64,000 nt of DNA, taken from positions 496,001 through 560,000 of the forward strand of contig NZ_JBEPTM010000001.1 of NCBI RefSeq assembly GCF_040549525.1, written 5' to 3'. Origin of the DNA: Lacisediminihabitans sp040549525. GTDB lineage: Bacteria > Actinomycetota > Actinomycetes > Actinomycetales > Microbacteriaceae. The position numbers and the translations under genes were made by a program. The notes under the pieces were generated by a model, which was not told the origin of the DNA, did not search any database, and was given only the letters and a program-made list of their open reading frames with translations. Below, one piece after another: positions 48,247 to 57,639 of the stretch; the first letter of the stretch is position 1; the number at the start of each line of letters is the position of its first letter.

Positions 48247-49191
48247 TTATGCCGCGCTCGGAACGGCCGGGGTGGCCTCTGACGAGCGTGGCGCGTGTTC
48301 GATCGACTCATCGACGATCGAATTCTTGGGAGCCCGGTTCGGGAAGAACAGGCGTCGGAGGCTCGGCCGCGACCCACCGAGGGAGGCGGTGAGGCGGTCG
48401 AGGATGATGGCGAGGATCACAACCGACAGGCCGGCTTCCGCGCCGAGACCGACGTCGATGCGGCTGAGAGCCTGAATGATGTCCTTGCCGAGCCCGTCCG
48501 CTCCGACCATGCTGGCGATGACGACCATCGACAGGGAGAGCATGATGACCTGGTTGATGCCGGCCATGATCGTGGGCCGAGCCAGCGGCAGCTGGATCTG
48601 GAGAAGGATGCGACCGGGCGAAGAGCCGAAAGCGTGACCGGCTTCGATCACTTCCTTGTCGACTCCGCGGATGCCCAGCTCGGTGAACCGCACGCCCGGG
48701 GCCATGGCGAAGGCGATCGAGGCGACGATCCCGGGCACCGCCCCGATTCCGAAGAGGATGATGGCGGGAATGAGGTAGACGAAAACGGGCATCGTCTGCA
48801 AGAAGTCGAGTATCGGCTTGAGCACTGCTGACACGGTGTCGGACCGGGCCGCCCAGATGCCGATCGGGATGCTGATGACCACGGCCACGAACGCCGCCAC
48901 GAGAGTGAGGGCCAGGGTGTCCATCGCGTTTCCCCATTGGTTGAGCCCCGCGATCAGGCCGAGCCCTACCGCCACGGCGATGCCGAAGCGCCAGCCTTTG
49001 GCGAACACCGAGATCGCCACGATGATGAGCAGGATCACCCAGAACGGCGGAGTGGACAGCGCGAAGTCGACGGCGTCGTAGAGCCCGCCGAAGACTGTCG
49101 AGATGACGTCGAAGAACCCGCCGAGATGCAGGGTGATGAAGTCGACGATGCTGGTCACCCAGTCGCCGACGGGGATACGGAAGCCGTTCAC
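48247..49191 (-). CDS. proW: Glycine betaine/proline ABC transporter permease (314 aa)
   Basis: GTG start overlapping the ATPase stop. About six to seven helices, with the EAA loop (EAGHAFGSSPGRILLQIQLPLARPTIMAG) that contacts the ATPase. Extended charged C-terminal tail after the last helix. Forms the membrane channel of the betaine importer. Confidence 0.9.
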   Translation of the reverse strand: MNGFRIPVGDWVTSIVDFITLHLGGFFDVISTVFGGLYDAVDFALSTPPFWVILLIIVAISVFAKGWRFGIAVAVGLGLIAGLNQWGNAMDTLALTLVAAFVAVVISIPIGIWAARSDTVSAVLKPILDFLQTMPVFVYLIPAIILFGIGAVPGIVASIAFAMAPGVRFTELGIRGVDKEVIEAGHAFGSSPGRILLQIQLPLARPTIMAGINQVIMLSLSMVVIASMVGADGLGKDIIQALSRIDVGLGAEAGLSVVILAIILDRLTASLGGSRPSLRRLFFPNRAPKNSIVDESIEHAPRSSEATPAVPSAA

Positions 49192-50498
49192 TTGGATTCT
49201 CCTTCTACGGTTTCGAACACTCCGTTGGGGCGCTGGGCGGTCGCGAGCAGCGTTTCGGTGATGACATCGACGGGGATCGTCGATGGTGGTTCGACCACCT
49301 GGATCTCAGCCGTCGACGTGGGGATGTTGCCCAGCGCACCGAGCAGGGTGACCCGCGGGATCACGCCGAGCAGCCGGTCCCGGGCGTCGACGACGGCGAC
49401 GGCGAGGGAACTCTCCACGGCGGCCTCGAACAGCTCGGACAAGGCGGTCTCCCCGCTGACCGAGCTGACCTTGCGCACGACGGGCAGCAGGTCGGTCTCC
49501 GAACTCTTCACCAGGCGCATCACGTCGCGGTCGCGCACGACCCCGAGGAATCGGCGCCCTTCGCCGACGACGAAGACTGTGGAGGTCTGCAGGTCCCTCA
49601 TCACCCGGAGGGCGGCTCGGGGGCCGGCGGTGGATGAGATGAGAGCACGCACGGGCTCCATGACGCTCGCGGCGGTGAGCACACGAGCGCGGTCGACATC
49701 CTTCACGAACTGGGCGACATAGTCGTTGGCGGGGTCGGTGAGGATGTCTTCTGGCGTTCCGACCTGCACGATTCGGCCGTCGCGCATGACCGCGATGCGG
49801 TCGCCGAGGAACATCGCTTCGTTGAGGTCGTGGGTGATGAAGATGATGGTCTTGCCGAACTCGGCCTGCAGCTCGACGAGCTGCTCCTGCATCTCGCGCC
49901 GGATGAGCGGGTCGAGTGCCGAGAAGGCCTCGTCCATCAGCAGGATCTCCGTGTCTGCGGCGAGCGCCCTGGCGAGACCGACGCGCTGCTGCATCCCGCC
50001 GGACAGCTCACCGGGGAGCTTGTTCTCCCAGCCGTCGAGACCGACGCGCTTCACGACCGTGAGGGCGCGTTCCCGGCGCTCGGCCAGGGGCACTCCCTGC
50101 ACCTCGAGGGCGTACGCGGCATTGTCGAGCACGGTTCGGTGCGGCAGGAGGGCGAAGTGCTGGAAGACCATCGAGATGCTTCGACGGCGCACATCCCGCA
50201 CCTGCACCGGTGAAGCGCCCGTGATGTCGACATCGTTGATGGTCACCGATCCGGCTGTCGGCTCGACGAGCCCATTGAGCATGCGGATGAGCGTGGACTT
50301 GCCGGAACCGGAGAGGCCCATCACCACGAAGATCTCGCCGCGCTTCACGTCGAACGATGAGTCGATGACGGCGGCAGTGGTGCCGTCACCGAGGGAATCG
50401 CGGGTCGCGCCGCCCTGAAGGCGCTTGACGCCCTCGCGGGCTCTGCGACCAAAGACCTTGTAGAGGCCCTTCACGTGTACTGCGGTGGAATCTGACAT
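49188..50498 (-). CDS. proV: Glycine betaine/proline ABC transporter ATPase with CBS domains (436 aa)
   Basis: ATG 50498 is taken as the start because the conserved protein begins MSDSTAVHVKGLYKVFG. Walker A GLSGSGKST, signature LSGGMQQR and Walker B ILLMDEAFSALD are intact. The C-terminal third holds a CBS pair, which in this family senses ionic strength. It drives osmoprotectant uptake together with the two downstream genes. Confidence 0.92.
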   Translation of the reverse strand: MSDSTAVHVKGLYKVFGRRAREGVKRLQGGATRDSLGDGTTAAVIDSSFDVKRGEIFVVMGLSGSGKSTLIRMLNGLVEPTAGSVTINDVDITGASPVQVRDVRRRSISMVFQHFALLPHRTVLDNAAYALEVQGVPLAERRERALTVVKRVGLDGWENKLPGELSGGMQQRVGLARALAADTEILLMDEAFSALDPLIRREMQEQLVELQAEFGKTIIFITHDLNEAMFLGDRIAVMRDGRIVQVGTPEDILTDPANDYVAQFVKDVDRARVLTAASVMEPVRALISSTAGPRAALRVMRDLQTSTVFVVGEGRRFLGVVRDRDVMRLVKSSETDLLPVVRKVSSVSGETALSELFEAAVESSLAVAVVDARDRLLGVIPRVTLLGALGNIPTSTAEIQVVEPPSTIPVDVITETLLATAQRPNGVFETVEGESK

Positions 50499-51000
50499 GG
50501 GATCTCCAGACGCGCCACAGCGATCTCTCGGATCGCGAACGCGTTTCATTCTGGTAACGACCGGGTCTGTGACGTGTCCCGCGAACTCCCACATCAAGCA
50601 ATCTCGACGGTTTCCCGGCGTTGCGATCGGAGTGTCGCATTGGTGCCGCCATGGGGCGGAACCGACGACGCCAGACCATACGTTGACATCCCACCGAGGT
50701 GTGGGACGGGAGCGCGGACTGGGCTCTATGGGCCAAATCGGCCACACCGAGGCTAGCAACATCCGTGCGGTCAAGGGAGGGCGGAGGGCTCGAAACCGCT
50801 CGGTTTTCGGAGCCGGACCCGGAGGGATTCCCCGCGCTGGCAGGCATCCGGCCACTTTTCAAGTAGTTGCAGCTTTGTTACCTTGACCCGGCGGATCGGG
50901 CCACCCGAGACCGTTCCGGCGGGTCCGTGCTACGGTTATCAGTGCACATTTGCAACTATTGCATGAATACAGACTGTGTACAGCTACAGAGAGTGAAGTG
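50499..51000. promoter_or_regulatory. Divergent intergenic region between proV and ClC genes
   Basis: About 500 bases without a supportable gene. It must hold the proV promoter on the - strand and the ClC promoter on the + strand. A full MarR-type dyad is at 50952-50962 and a partial one (CAAGTAGTTGC) at 50860-50870. No clear -35/-10 pair or riboswitch-like fold was recognised. Confidence 0.45.
50952..50962. promoter_or_regulatory. MarR-type operator candidate 3 (GCAACTATTGC)
   Basis: Extended perfect dyad TGCAA-CTA-TTGCA, followed by TGAATACA. It lies 39 bases upstream of the ClC start. The reverse reading TGTATTCATGCAATAG matches the CtaG upstream site closely. Confidence 0.6.
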
Positions 51001-52797
51001 ATGTCGGCATCTGTGCGTGAACATTGGGTCAAGCCCAGCCGACGATGGTGGACCTTTCGTTGGTTGTGGGGGGCGAAGCCCTTCGGCGACCGCCTCGGGT
51101 TGGCATCCCTTCAACTGGTGGTGCCCGCGGTCATCGTCGGTGCCGGCGCTGGCCTCGCCGCGGTGGCATTCCGCTGGCTGGTCACGGCAGCGACTTTCAT
51201 CTTCACGGGAACGCAGGACTATTCGTCGTCGGTGGGCCACCCGGCGAATCCGTGGCTTCCCTGGCTGGGGGGCGCGTTCGTCATCATCGCTCCCTCGGTC
51301 GGCGGACTGCTCTACGGCCCCTTGGTCGATCGCTTCGCCCGAGAGGCCCGCGGTCACGGGGTGCCAGAGGTCATGTACGCCGTGAGCAAACGCGGAGGGC
51401 GGATCCCCGGCAAGGTCGCGGTGGTCAAGGCCCTCGCCTCCGCCATCACGATCGGGTCCGGTGGTTCGGTCGGCCGTGAAGGCCCCATCGTGCAGATCGG
51501 GTCGGCGATGGGGTCGACTCTCGCGCGGGTCATGCGCATGCCGGAATCGCGGGTACGCACCCTCGTGGCATGCGGGGCGGCCGGCGGAATCGCCGCGACC
51601 TTCAACGCCCCCATCGCGGGCGTCTTCTTCGCGCTCGAGCTGCTCCTCCGTGACTTCGCCGCCGCATCCTTCGGTGCCGTGATGCTCGCCTCGATCACGG
51701 CATCCGTCGTCGGCCGGTCGATGCTCGGAGATCACCCGTTCCTCACTCTGCCGACGTTCACCGTCGCGAATCCCTCGCAGTTCGCGCTGTTCGCCGTGCT
51801 TGGCCTGTTCGCTGGCCTCGTCGGCGTCGGGTTCACGAGGGTGCTCTACGCGATCGAGGACTTCTGTGACTGGGCGTGGCGCGGGCCAGAGTGGCTGCGT
51901 CCGGTCGCCGGCGGTTTGCTTCTGGGGCTGCTGCTGTTCGCGATACCGCAGATGTACGGGGTCGGTTACCCGGTGCTCGAGAAGAGCGTCATGGGCGGCT
52001 ATGCGCTCGGCATGCTCATCCTGTTGCTGGTGGCCAAGATCATCGCCACGAGCCTGACCATCGGGATAGGCGGATCCGGTGGAGTATTCGCCCCCTCTCT
52101 CTTCATCGGGGCCATGCTCGGCGCAGCCTTCGGTGACGTCGTCGGGCTGGTGATCCCGAGCCTCGCCGGTCAGGCCGGGGCATTCGCCCTCGTCGGGATG
52201 GGCGCCGTCTTCGCCGGCGCGACTCGCGCGCCGATCACCGCCGGAATCATCCTGTTCGAGCTCACGGGTGAATACAGCATCATCCTGCCCCTGCTGCTGG
52301 CCATCATCGTGGCGACGGGCACCTCTCGACTGCTCACCCAAGACACGATCTACACCCTGAAGCTCCGTCGGCGCGGGGTCAATATCGGCACGGCACCGGC
52401 GAATACCGCACTGCACGCGCTGCACGTTCGAGACGTCATGGGGACGCCGCCCACCATCGCGGAGGGCGCTCTCGCGAGCGACGGCGCGAGTCTGCTCATC
52501 GCATCGGGACGATCGTCGCTGCCGGTCATCTCGATCGGTGGCGACTTTGCCGGGGTGCTCACCGTGCGAGCCGTCACCGACGCCCTGGCCAACGACGACG
52601 ATGCGTCCACACTCACCGCGGGGCAGCTGAGCGAACTCATCGACTCCGTCCTGCCCGGGTCGACCCTCGATGGTGCCCTCGATACGGTGCTGGCCACCGC
52701 CGGCAACGACGGCGTGCCCGTCGTCGACGATTCGGGGATGCTTCGGGGCTGGCTCGACCAGAACGCCGTGCTGCGCGCTCTCGCCGGCGAACGTTAA
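51001..52797 (+). CDS. ClC-family chloride channel/antiporter with CBS domains (598 aa)
   Basis: ATG 51001 is used (an upstream in-frame TTG at 50950 would put the operator inside the gene). Signature motifs GSGGSVGREGPIVQIG (gating Glu) and GGSGGVFAPSLFIGAMLG are intact, with about ten or more membrane segments to residue 445. Residues about 475-595 hold paired CBS motifs. ClC proteins exchange chloride and protons or conduct chloride, helping acid and volume balance. It is preceded by a MarR-type site. Confidence 0.9.
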   Translation: MSASVREHWVKPSRRWWTFRWLWGAKPFGDRLGLASLQLVVPAVIVGAGAGLAAVAFRWLVTAATFIFTGTQDYSSSVGHPANPWLPWLGGAFVIIAPSVGGLLYGPLVDRFAREARGHGVPEVMYAVSKRGGRIPGKVAVVKALASAITIGSGGSVGREGPIVQIGSAMGSTLARVMRMPESRVRTLVACGAAGGIAATFNAPIAGVFFALELLLRDFAAASFGAVMLASITASVVGRSMLGDHPFLTLPTFTVANPSQFALFAVLGLFAGLVGVGFTRVLYAIEDFCDWAWRGPEWLRPVAGGLLLGLLLFAIPQMYGVGYPVLEKSVMGGYALGMLILLLVAKIIATSLTIGIGGSGGVFAPSLFIGAMLGAAFGDVVGLVIPSLAGQAGAFALVGMGAVFAGATRAPITAGIILFELTGEYSIILPLLLAIIVATGTSRLLTQDTIYTLKLRRRGVNIGTAPANTALHALHVRDVMGTPPTIAEGALASDGASLLIASGRSSLPVISIGGDFAGVLTVRAVTDALANDDDASTLTAGQLSELIDSVLPGSTLDGALDTVLATAGNDGVPVVDDSGMLRGWLDQNAVLRALAGER

Positions 52798-52807
52798 CCT
52801 CGCTCGC

Positions 52808-54022
52808 TCAGGAGCCCCCGAGAGCGGGGTCGAAGGTATCGAGCACGTAGTCGAGCTGCTCGGCTGTGAAGGCTCCGGGATGTCGCACGAGCACCGTGCC
52901 CGCCGGATCGAGGATCACCGTGTAGGGCAGCCCGGTGATCTGGAACTCGCCCGCGAGGGTTCCGGACCGGTCCGCTGCCAGGGGGTAGGTGATGCCGGCG
53001 TGAGCGGCGAAGGCGACCGCGGAACCGGCCGCGTCCGACACGTCGACGCCGGTGAATTCCACAGTTCGGCCGTCCTTGACGAACTCTGATTGCAACTGGG
53101 GGAGTTCCTGCACGCAGGCGGTGCAGGTACTCGACCAGAAGTTGATCACCTCGTATTTTCCGGCTGTCGGAGCGGTACTGATCAGGGACGACGATGTCCC
53201 GAGCGCCGGCAACTGTGCCGGAGTCGGGCTGTCACCGAGTTGCCCAGAGCCCGTCACCGATGCCGTAACGGCCGGGCCACCGACCGGCCCATGGTCAGCC
53301 GCCGGGAGAAGAGAGACCGCAAGGGAGGCCATCGCGTGACCGAACAGGGCCGTACTCGCCGCCCCGGTGCCGAATCCGCCGACCTGGGCTTCGACGCCCT
53401 TCGGGTCGATGAAGAACAGCTGGGCGCCGTGGTCCACCGTGCGGGTGGACGGATGGAGGGTGATGGGCACGCCGTACTTCTTCGCTACCGATGCAAGGGT
53501 CGCCGCGGAACCGGTGCCGAAGTACCAGTTACTCGCGGATGCGAGGCCGTGGGCATCGGTCCAGGCCTTCACGGCATCGACCGCGGAAAAGAACGGATTC
53601 GCATTGATCGAGACGAAGGCGACATCCTTCGCACGGGCGCCGAGATCGTGGTCGGCGGCCGTGATGTCCTGGGCGAGCAGGGTGCAGAGATCCGTGCATT
53701 CGTCGTCGTTGAAGCTGAGCACCACGGCGCGCCCGGCGAACTGGGAGAGGCTGAGCGGCTTTCCTCGCTGGTCGGTGAGGCTGAAGTCGGGCATGCGGGT
53801 GTGGCTCACGCCGAGGTTCGCGAGTTCGAGCAGGGATGCGGCCGGCCGGCCGATTCCGGTGGCATCGTTGGCGGGGGATCCGGCCGTCGACGGCGTGACG
53901 GGAACGAGCGCGACGACGGCCACGACCACGAGCGCAAGGGCGACCACTCCTCCGATGGTGGCCCAGAGAAGCCCGCGCGGGCCGCCGGCCGGAGTAGGTT
54001 TTCTCGACGCGTCAGATGTCAT
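52808..54022 (-). CDS. Sco-TlpA fusion: copper chaperone plus thioredoxin-like domain (404 aa)
   Basis: ATG 54022 follows the CcdA frame with an 11-base overlap. One N-terminal TM helix (about 17-43). Residues about 70-230 form a Sco1/SenC-like domain: DECTDLC (CxxxC) and a conserved HGAQLFFIDPKG His. Residues about 270-404 form a TlpA/ResA-type thioredoxin domain with CTAC. Extracytoplasmic; probably delivers copper to, and reduces, the CuA site of cytochrome oxidase. Sco and TlpA are usually separate proteins, so the fusion is notable. Confidence 0.8.
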   Translation of the reverse strand: MTSDASRKPTPAGGPRGLLWATIGGVVALALVVVAVVALVPVTPSTAGSPANDATGIGRPAASLLELANLGVSHTRMPDFSLTDQRGKPLSLSQFAGRAVVLSFNDDECTDLCTLLAQDITAADHDLGARAKDVAFVSINANPFFSAVDAVKAWTDAHGLASASNWYFGTGSAATLASVAKKYGVPITLHPSTRTVDHGAQLFFIDPKGVEAQVGGFGTGAASTALFGHAMASLAVSLLPAADHGPVGGPAVTASVTGSGQLGDSPTPAQLPALGTSSSLISTAPTAGKYEVINFWSSTCTACVQELPQLQSEFVKDGRTVEFTGVDVSDAAGSAVAFAAHAGITYPLAADRSGTLAGEFQITGLPYTVILDPAGTVLVRHPGAFTAEQLDYVLDTFDPALGGS

Positions 54023-54881
54023 TCGAGCTGTTCTCCCTGCTGTCGGGGTGCGGATACCGCCGTGCCGACCACGCGGCGATGGCGAAGCCGGCGATGACTG
54101 TCGCTCCCAAGACACCGGCGACCACGAGCGGAGAGGTCGATACGGCGGTGCTGACGCCCTGGTGGATCGTGGCCACCGCCCGGGTCACCGCGGTGACCGA
54201 GCGCGGATCGATGAGGTCGCTCACCCAGTAGAAGACCAGATACAGGCCCACGGTGGCCTCGAGGATATTCGCGACGACCGGCACGACTCGGCTTGCTCGC
54301 CGCAGCCGGCGGGTTATCCCGCTACCCGCGCGCACGGTGATCAGGCTCAGACCGGTGACGAGGGTGCCCATGCCGAGCCCGTAGGCCACGAATGCGGCGA
54401 TTCCAGGCAGCAGCCCCAGGCGGGTGAACGTGCCGGCGACTCCGGCGAGGAACAGGGGAAACGCACAGGTGAGCGAGCCGACGGCATAGGCGATGCCGAA
54501 GCCGGCCATCGACACCACCCCCGTGCCCGAGCGGAATCGCACGGCGGGAAGGGAGATCCGCAGTTGCCGGCCGCGTAGACCCGCCACTCCGAACACCGCG
54601 AGTGCCGCACCGAACCCGATCATGAACCAGGGTGCGGTCGCGATGATCCATTGGGCGGCGACCGAGGCAAGCAGTCCGACCGTGGCGAAGACGGCGATGA
54701 AGCCGAGGGTCACGCCACCGCCCGCGATGAGAGCGGCTGCGGCGCGCTTCCCCGGTGCGGTGTGGAGATCTCGCCGCGCGAAGAGGGCAAGGTAGCCGGG
54801 GAGCAGCGGGAAACCACACGGGTTGACCGCGGCGATGAGGCCGAGGGTGAAGGCGTAGACCACCGCTGTGGAACCGGTCAC
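54012..54881 (-). CDS. ccdA: CcdA/DsbD-type thiol-disulfide transmembrane protein (289 aa)
   Basis: GTG 54881 overlaps the CtaG stop (GTGA). Six-plus helices. N-terminal VNPCGFPLLPGY has the conserved first Cys, and LTCAFPLFLAG the second. CcdA moves electrons from cytosolic thioredoxin to outside thiol proteins, here most likely the fused TlpA/Sco domain. Overlap on both sides shows a single operon. Confidence 0.85.
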   Translation of the reverse strand: MTGSTAVVYAFTLGLIAAVNPCGFPLLPGYLALFARRDLHTAPGKRAAAALIAGGGVTLGFIAVFATVGLLASVAAQWIIATAPWFMIGFGAALAVFGVAGLRGRQLRISLPAVRFRSGTGVVSMAGFGIAYAVGSLTCAFPLFLAGVAGTFTRLGLLPGIAAFVAYGLGMGTLVTGLSLITVRAGSGITRRLRRASRVVPVVANILEATVGLYLVFYWVSDLIDPRSVTAVTRAVATIHQGVSTAVSTSPLVVAGVLGATVIAGFAIAAWSARRYPHPDSRENSSNDI

Positions 54882-55861
54882 CGGGCGTCCCGGCGGGCGA
54901 GGGACGAGAGGTATTCGTTGTAGGCGATCCGTTCGGCGTCGCCGTCGGCATCGGCCTTGCGGTTCGCCGTGCGTTCGTGACGCCGTTCGTGCCCTTGCCA
55001 CTGGAAGAACAGCACTCCGAGCACGATGAGGGTCGGCAACTCGGTGAAGCCCCATGCGATGCCTCCACCCAGCGCCTGGTCCGCCAGGGCGCCGATGCCC
55101 CAGCTCGGATTGGGGTGCGCATAGAAGTGCACGAGAAGGTCGACGGACATCATCACGATCACCCCGAAGAAGGCGTGGAAAGGCACCGTGATCACCAGCT
55201 CGAAGATCCTCAGCACGGGTGCGCTGAGTCGCCGCATCCCCCGGCTCGCCTGGCGCGGGGACGGGTCCACGCCCATGACGCCCCAGAAGTAGAGCGCTCC
55301 GATGAGCAGGAAATGGAGGAGCATCACGTTGTGGCCCCACATCGAGCCCATCAGAAAGTCGAAGGCAGGCGTGAAGTAGAGGCCGTAGAGGCTCATCAGG
55401 AACAGGGCGACCGTCACGACCGGGTGGGTGAAGAAGCCCGCGATGCGAGAGTGCAGAACCCGAAGGATCAGCTTTCGCAGGTTGATCCCGCCGCCGTGTT
55501 TCGCCGGAAGAGCGCGCAGCAGCAGGGTGACCGGTGCGCCGAGCACGAGGAAGACGGGGGAGAGCATGCTCAGCGTCATGTGCTGCACCATGTGCACGCT
55601 GAAGAGTTCCATGCCGTAGCCGTCTATGCCCGTCGCGGTGACGAGCAGAACCGAAGCGATGCCGGCGACCCACCAGACGGTGCGCTGCACCGGCCACGCG
55701 ATGCCGCGGCGGTGAAGCCGCCAGACCCCGAGCAGATAGAGCGCCAGCAGGGCCGCCATGAGGAGGGGGATGACCGGAAACGGCTGCGGATGCCAGGCCA
55801 GAAGTCGGGCGAGAGTTGGCGGCAGCTGCGGCATCCACATCGGGCCGGTCATGTCATCCAT
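54878..55861 (-). CDS. ctaG: Cytochrome c oxidase assembly protein CtaG-like (caa3_CtaG, 327 aa)
   Basis: ATG 55861 is chosen; a GTG at 55918 would place the operator in the gene. About seven helices with conserved His-rich segments (FSVHMVQHMTLSML, MWGHNVMLLHFLLIGALYFWG, PFHAFFGV). Family members help insert copper into oxidase. With ccdA and the Sco-TlpA gene it forms a three-gene oxidase copper-assembly operon. The upstream MarR-type site may regulate it. Confidence 0.85.
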   Translation of the reverse strand: MDDMTGPMWMPQLPPTLARLLAWHPQPFPVIPLLMAALLALYLLGVWRLHRRGIAWPVQRTVWWVAGIASVLLVTATGIDGYGMELFSVHMVQHMTLSMLSPVFLVLGAPVTLLLRALPAKHGGGINLRKLILRVLHSRIAGFFTHPVVTVALFLMSLYGLYFTPAFDFLMGSMWGHNVMLLHFLLIGALYFWGVMGVDPSPRQASRGMRRLSAPVLRIFELVITVPFHAFFGVIVMMSVDLLVHFYAHPNPSWGIGALADQALGGGIAWGFTELPTLIVLGVLFFQWQGHERRHERTANRKADADGDAERIAYNEYLSSLARRDAR

Positions 55862-55897
55862 TGCCCGCCACTGCCACCCTGTCTCGCTTGCAACTGC

Positions 55898-55908
55898 ACA
55901 ACTGTTGC
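55898..55908. promoter_or_regulatory. MarR-type operator candidate 4 (ACAACTGTTGC)
   Basis: The dyad lies just upstream of ctaG. On the ctaG strand TATTCT, a -10-like hexamer, directly precedes TTGCAACAG, so binding would block transcription. A second half site TTGCAACTG overlaps it. Confidence 0.55.
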
Positions 55909-55968
55909 AAGAATACACTCAAGGCCCATGGGCGTTGCCTGAGTGGACAGAGGACCGTCCTGGCCGGC

Positions 55969-56742
55969 TCAGCCTTCGATGGTGATGTCGTCGGGCGACT
56001 TGTCCGGGCGCCACCCTCGCCAGGTGGGATGGCGGAGTCGCGCAAGCACCGTGTCCGTGAGATCGAAGGTGGCGATGCCGTGTCGTTCCGCCATCGCGCG
56101 GCGCTCCGGAACGGGATCGATGGCCATCACGTCGTAGCCGAGGTGTGCGCCGACCCGGCTCGCGAACTGGCCGACCGGGCCGAGCCCGAAGACGACGAGG
56201 GTGCCGCCATCCGGCACATCCGCGTAGGCCACCCCCTGCCACGCGGTCGGCAGGATGTCGCTGAGGAAGAGATAGCGTTCGTCGGGAAGCTCGGTGCCCA
56301 CCTTCACCGCGGTGTAATCAGCCAGCGGCACCCGCAGCAACTCGGCCTGCCCGCCGGGCACCTGTCCATAGAGCTTCGTGTAGCCGAACAGCGCCGCGCC
56401 CGAGCCGGCTTCCTTCACCTGGGTGGTCTCGCACTGCGACTGGAGTCCGCGACGGCACATGAAGCACTGGCCGCAGGCGATAGTGAAGGTGACCACCACG
56501 CGATCGCCGACCCGGAGCGAGGTGACCGCGCTCCCCACCTCCTCGACGATGCCCATCGACTCGTGTCCCAGGATGTCTCCCGTGTCGAGAAAGGGTCCGA
56601 ACAGTTCGTAGAGGTGCAGATCCGATCCGCAGATCGCCGTCGAGGTGATCCGCACGATCGCGTCTGTGGGCTGCTGGATCGTGGGGTCGGGGACTGTCTC
56701 CACCGACACCGATCGCTTGCCCTGGTAGGTGAGTGCCTTCAT
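55969..56742 (-). pseudogene. Zinc-dependent alcohol dehydrogenase, C-terminally truncated (257 aa)
   Basis: Zinc-binding GHE motif (GDILGHESMG), catalytic Cys in ICGSD, and the structural zinc Cys cluster (CGQCFMCRRGLQSQC) are all intact. The NAD-binding GLGPVG follows, but the protein ends soon after (TWRGWRPDKSPDDITIEG), about 130 residues shorter than the usual 380-400 residue glutathione-independent formaldehyde dehydrogenase type. The second half of the Rossmann fold and the C-terminal domain are missing. It is probably non-functional or a recent truncation. Confidence 0.7.
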
Positions 56743-56922
56743 GAGTACTTCTCCGGGACTAGACGGACTGTGGTGATCTGAAAGGTACGCGTCGATCTGC
56801 TCGCGAGGAGGGGGTTGACCTCGACGCCCTCCCGGGGCCTACACCGGTCGGGGGCGGTGTCTATGGCTGGTGCGGGGCAGGCGATACCCCTACCGTGTGG
56901 AGGGAAAGAGAGAGGTGATGGC
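56743..56922. other. Intergenic gap between divergent dehydrogenase and phosphatase genes
   Basis: About 180 bases. It contains the start signals of both genes and AGGGAAAGAGAGAGGTG before the phosphatase. No motif or RNA fold recognised. Confidence 0.4.
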
Positions 56923-57639
56923 ATGACGACTCGCGCTGTGCTGTTCGATGTCGACGGCACCCTCGTGGACTCGAACTATCTGCATGTCCGGGCGTGGTCG
57001 CTCGCATTCGCGCAACTCGGCCAGCCGGTCGATTCCTGGCGGATCCACGCGGGAATCGGCATGGATTCGTCCCTGCTGCTGCGCACACTGCTGGCGGATC
57101 GGGCGGCGGAGTGGGCAGACCGTGCCTCAGAGCTCCACGGCCGCTTCTATTCCGAGCTGAGTCGGGAGCTGCGGCCGCTCTCCGGCGCGCGCGAACTCAT
57201 CGCGGAGGTGGCTCGTCGCGGGCACACGGCGGTGCTCGCGACATCCGCGCCGGAGGACGAGTTGGAGATCCTGCGCGAGGCCTTGAAGGTCGACGACTTC
57301 ATCTCCGTGACGACATCATCCGAAGACGTCGATGTTGCCAAGCCGGCGCCGGATATCGTGCAGATCGCTCTCGAACGCGCGGGAGTCGATGCGTGCGAGG
57401 CCGTCTTCGTCGGCGACTCCCTCTGGGATGTCGAGGCCGCGTCGCGAGCGGGGGTGCAGTGTGTCGCCTTGCGATCCGGTGGAACGGGCGCGCTCGAGCT
57501 TTTCAACGCTGGGGCGTTCTTCGTGTGGGATGACCCGGCCGAACTCCTCGCGCACTACAGCGAGACCTTCGAGTGGCGAGAGCACGAGGAGCGCGCGAAC
57601 GGCGAGCGGACTGTGCGACGGGTCGCGCGCCCCGCTTAA
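56923..57639 (+). CDS. HAD-superfamily phosphatase (beta-PGM/GPH type, 238 aa)
   Basis: ATG 56923 is used because the motif I FDVDGTL follows at residue 9 and the purine-rich ribosome-binding stretch lies just upstream. Motif II is LATSAP, motif III the lysine in VAKPAPD, and motif IV GDSLWD. The helical cap suits phosphoglycolate or sugar-phosphate hydrolysis. It is convergent with the FadR-type regulator and overlaps its end by four bases. Substrate unknown. Confidence 0.85.
   Translation: MTTRAVLFDVDGTLVDSNYLHVRAWSLAFAQLGQPVDSWRIHAGIGMDSSLLLRTLLADRAAEWADRASELHGRFYSELSRELRPLSGARELIAEVARRGHTAVLATSAPEDELEILREALKVDDFISVTTSSEDVDVAKPAPDIVQIALERAGVDACEAVFVGDSLWDVEAASRAGVQCVALRSGGTGALELFNAGAFFVWDDPAELLAHYSETFEWREHEERANGERTVRRVARPA

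Noticed and set aside
50956..52425. A 489-residue - strand frame opposite the ClC gene
   Set aside because: Low-complexity, Arg/Asp/Gln-rich antisense frame with no start signal.
54012..55838. A 608-residue frame joining CtaG antiframe with CcdA
   Set aside because: The N-terminal two thirds is an alternate frame of ctaG; only the CcdA part is real and starts at GTG 54881.
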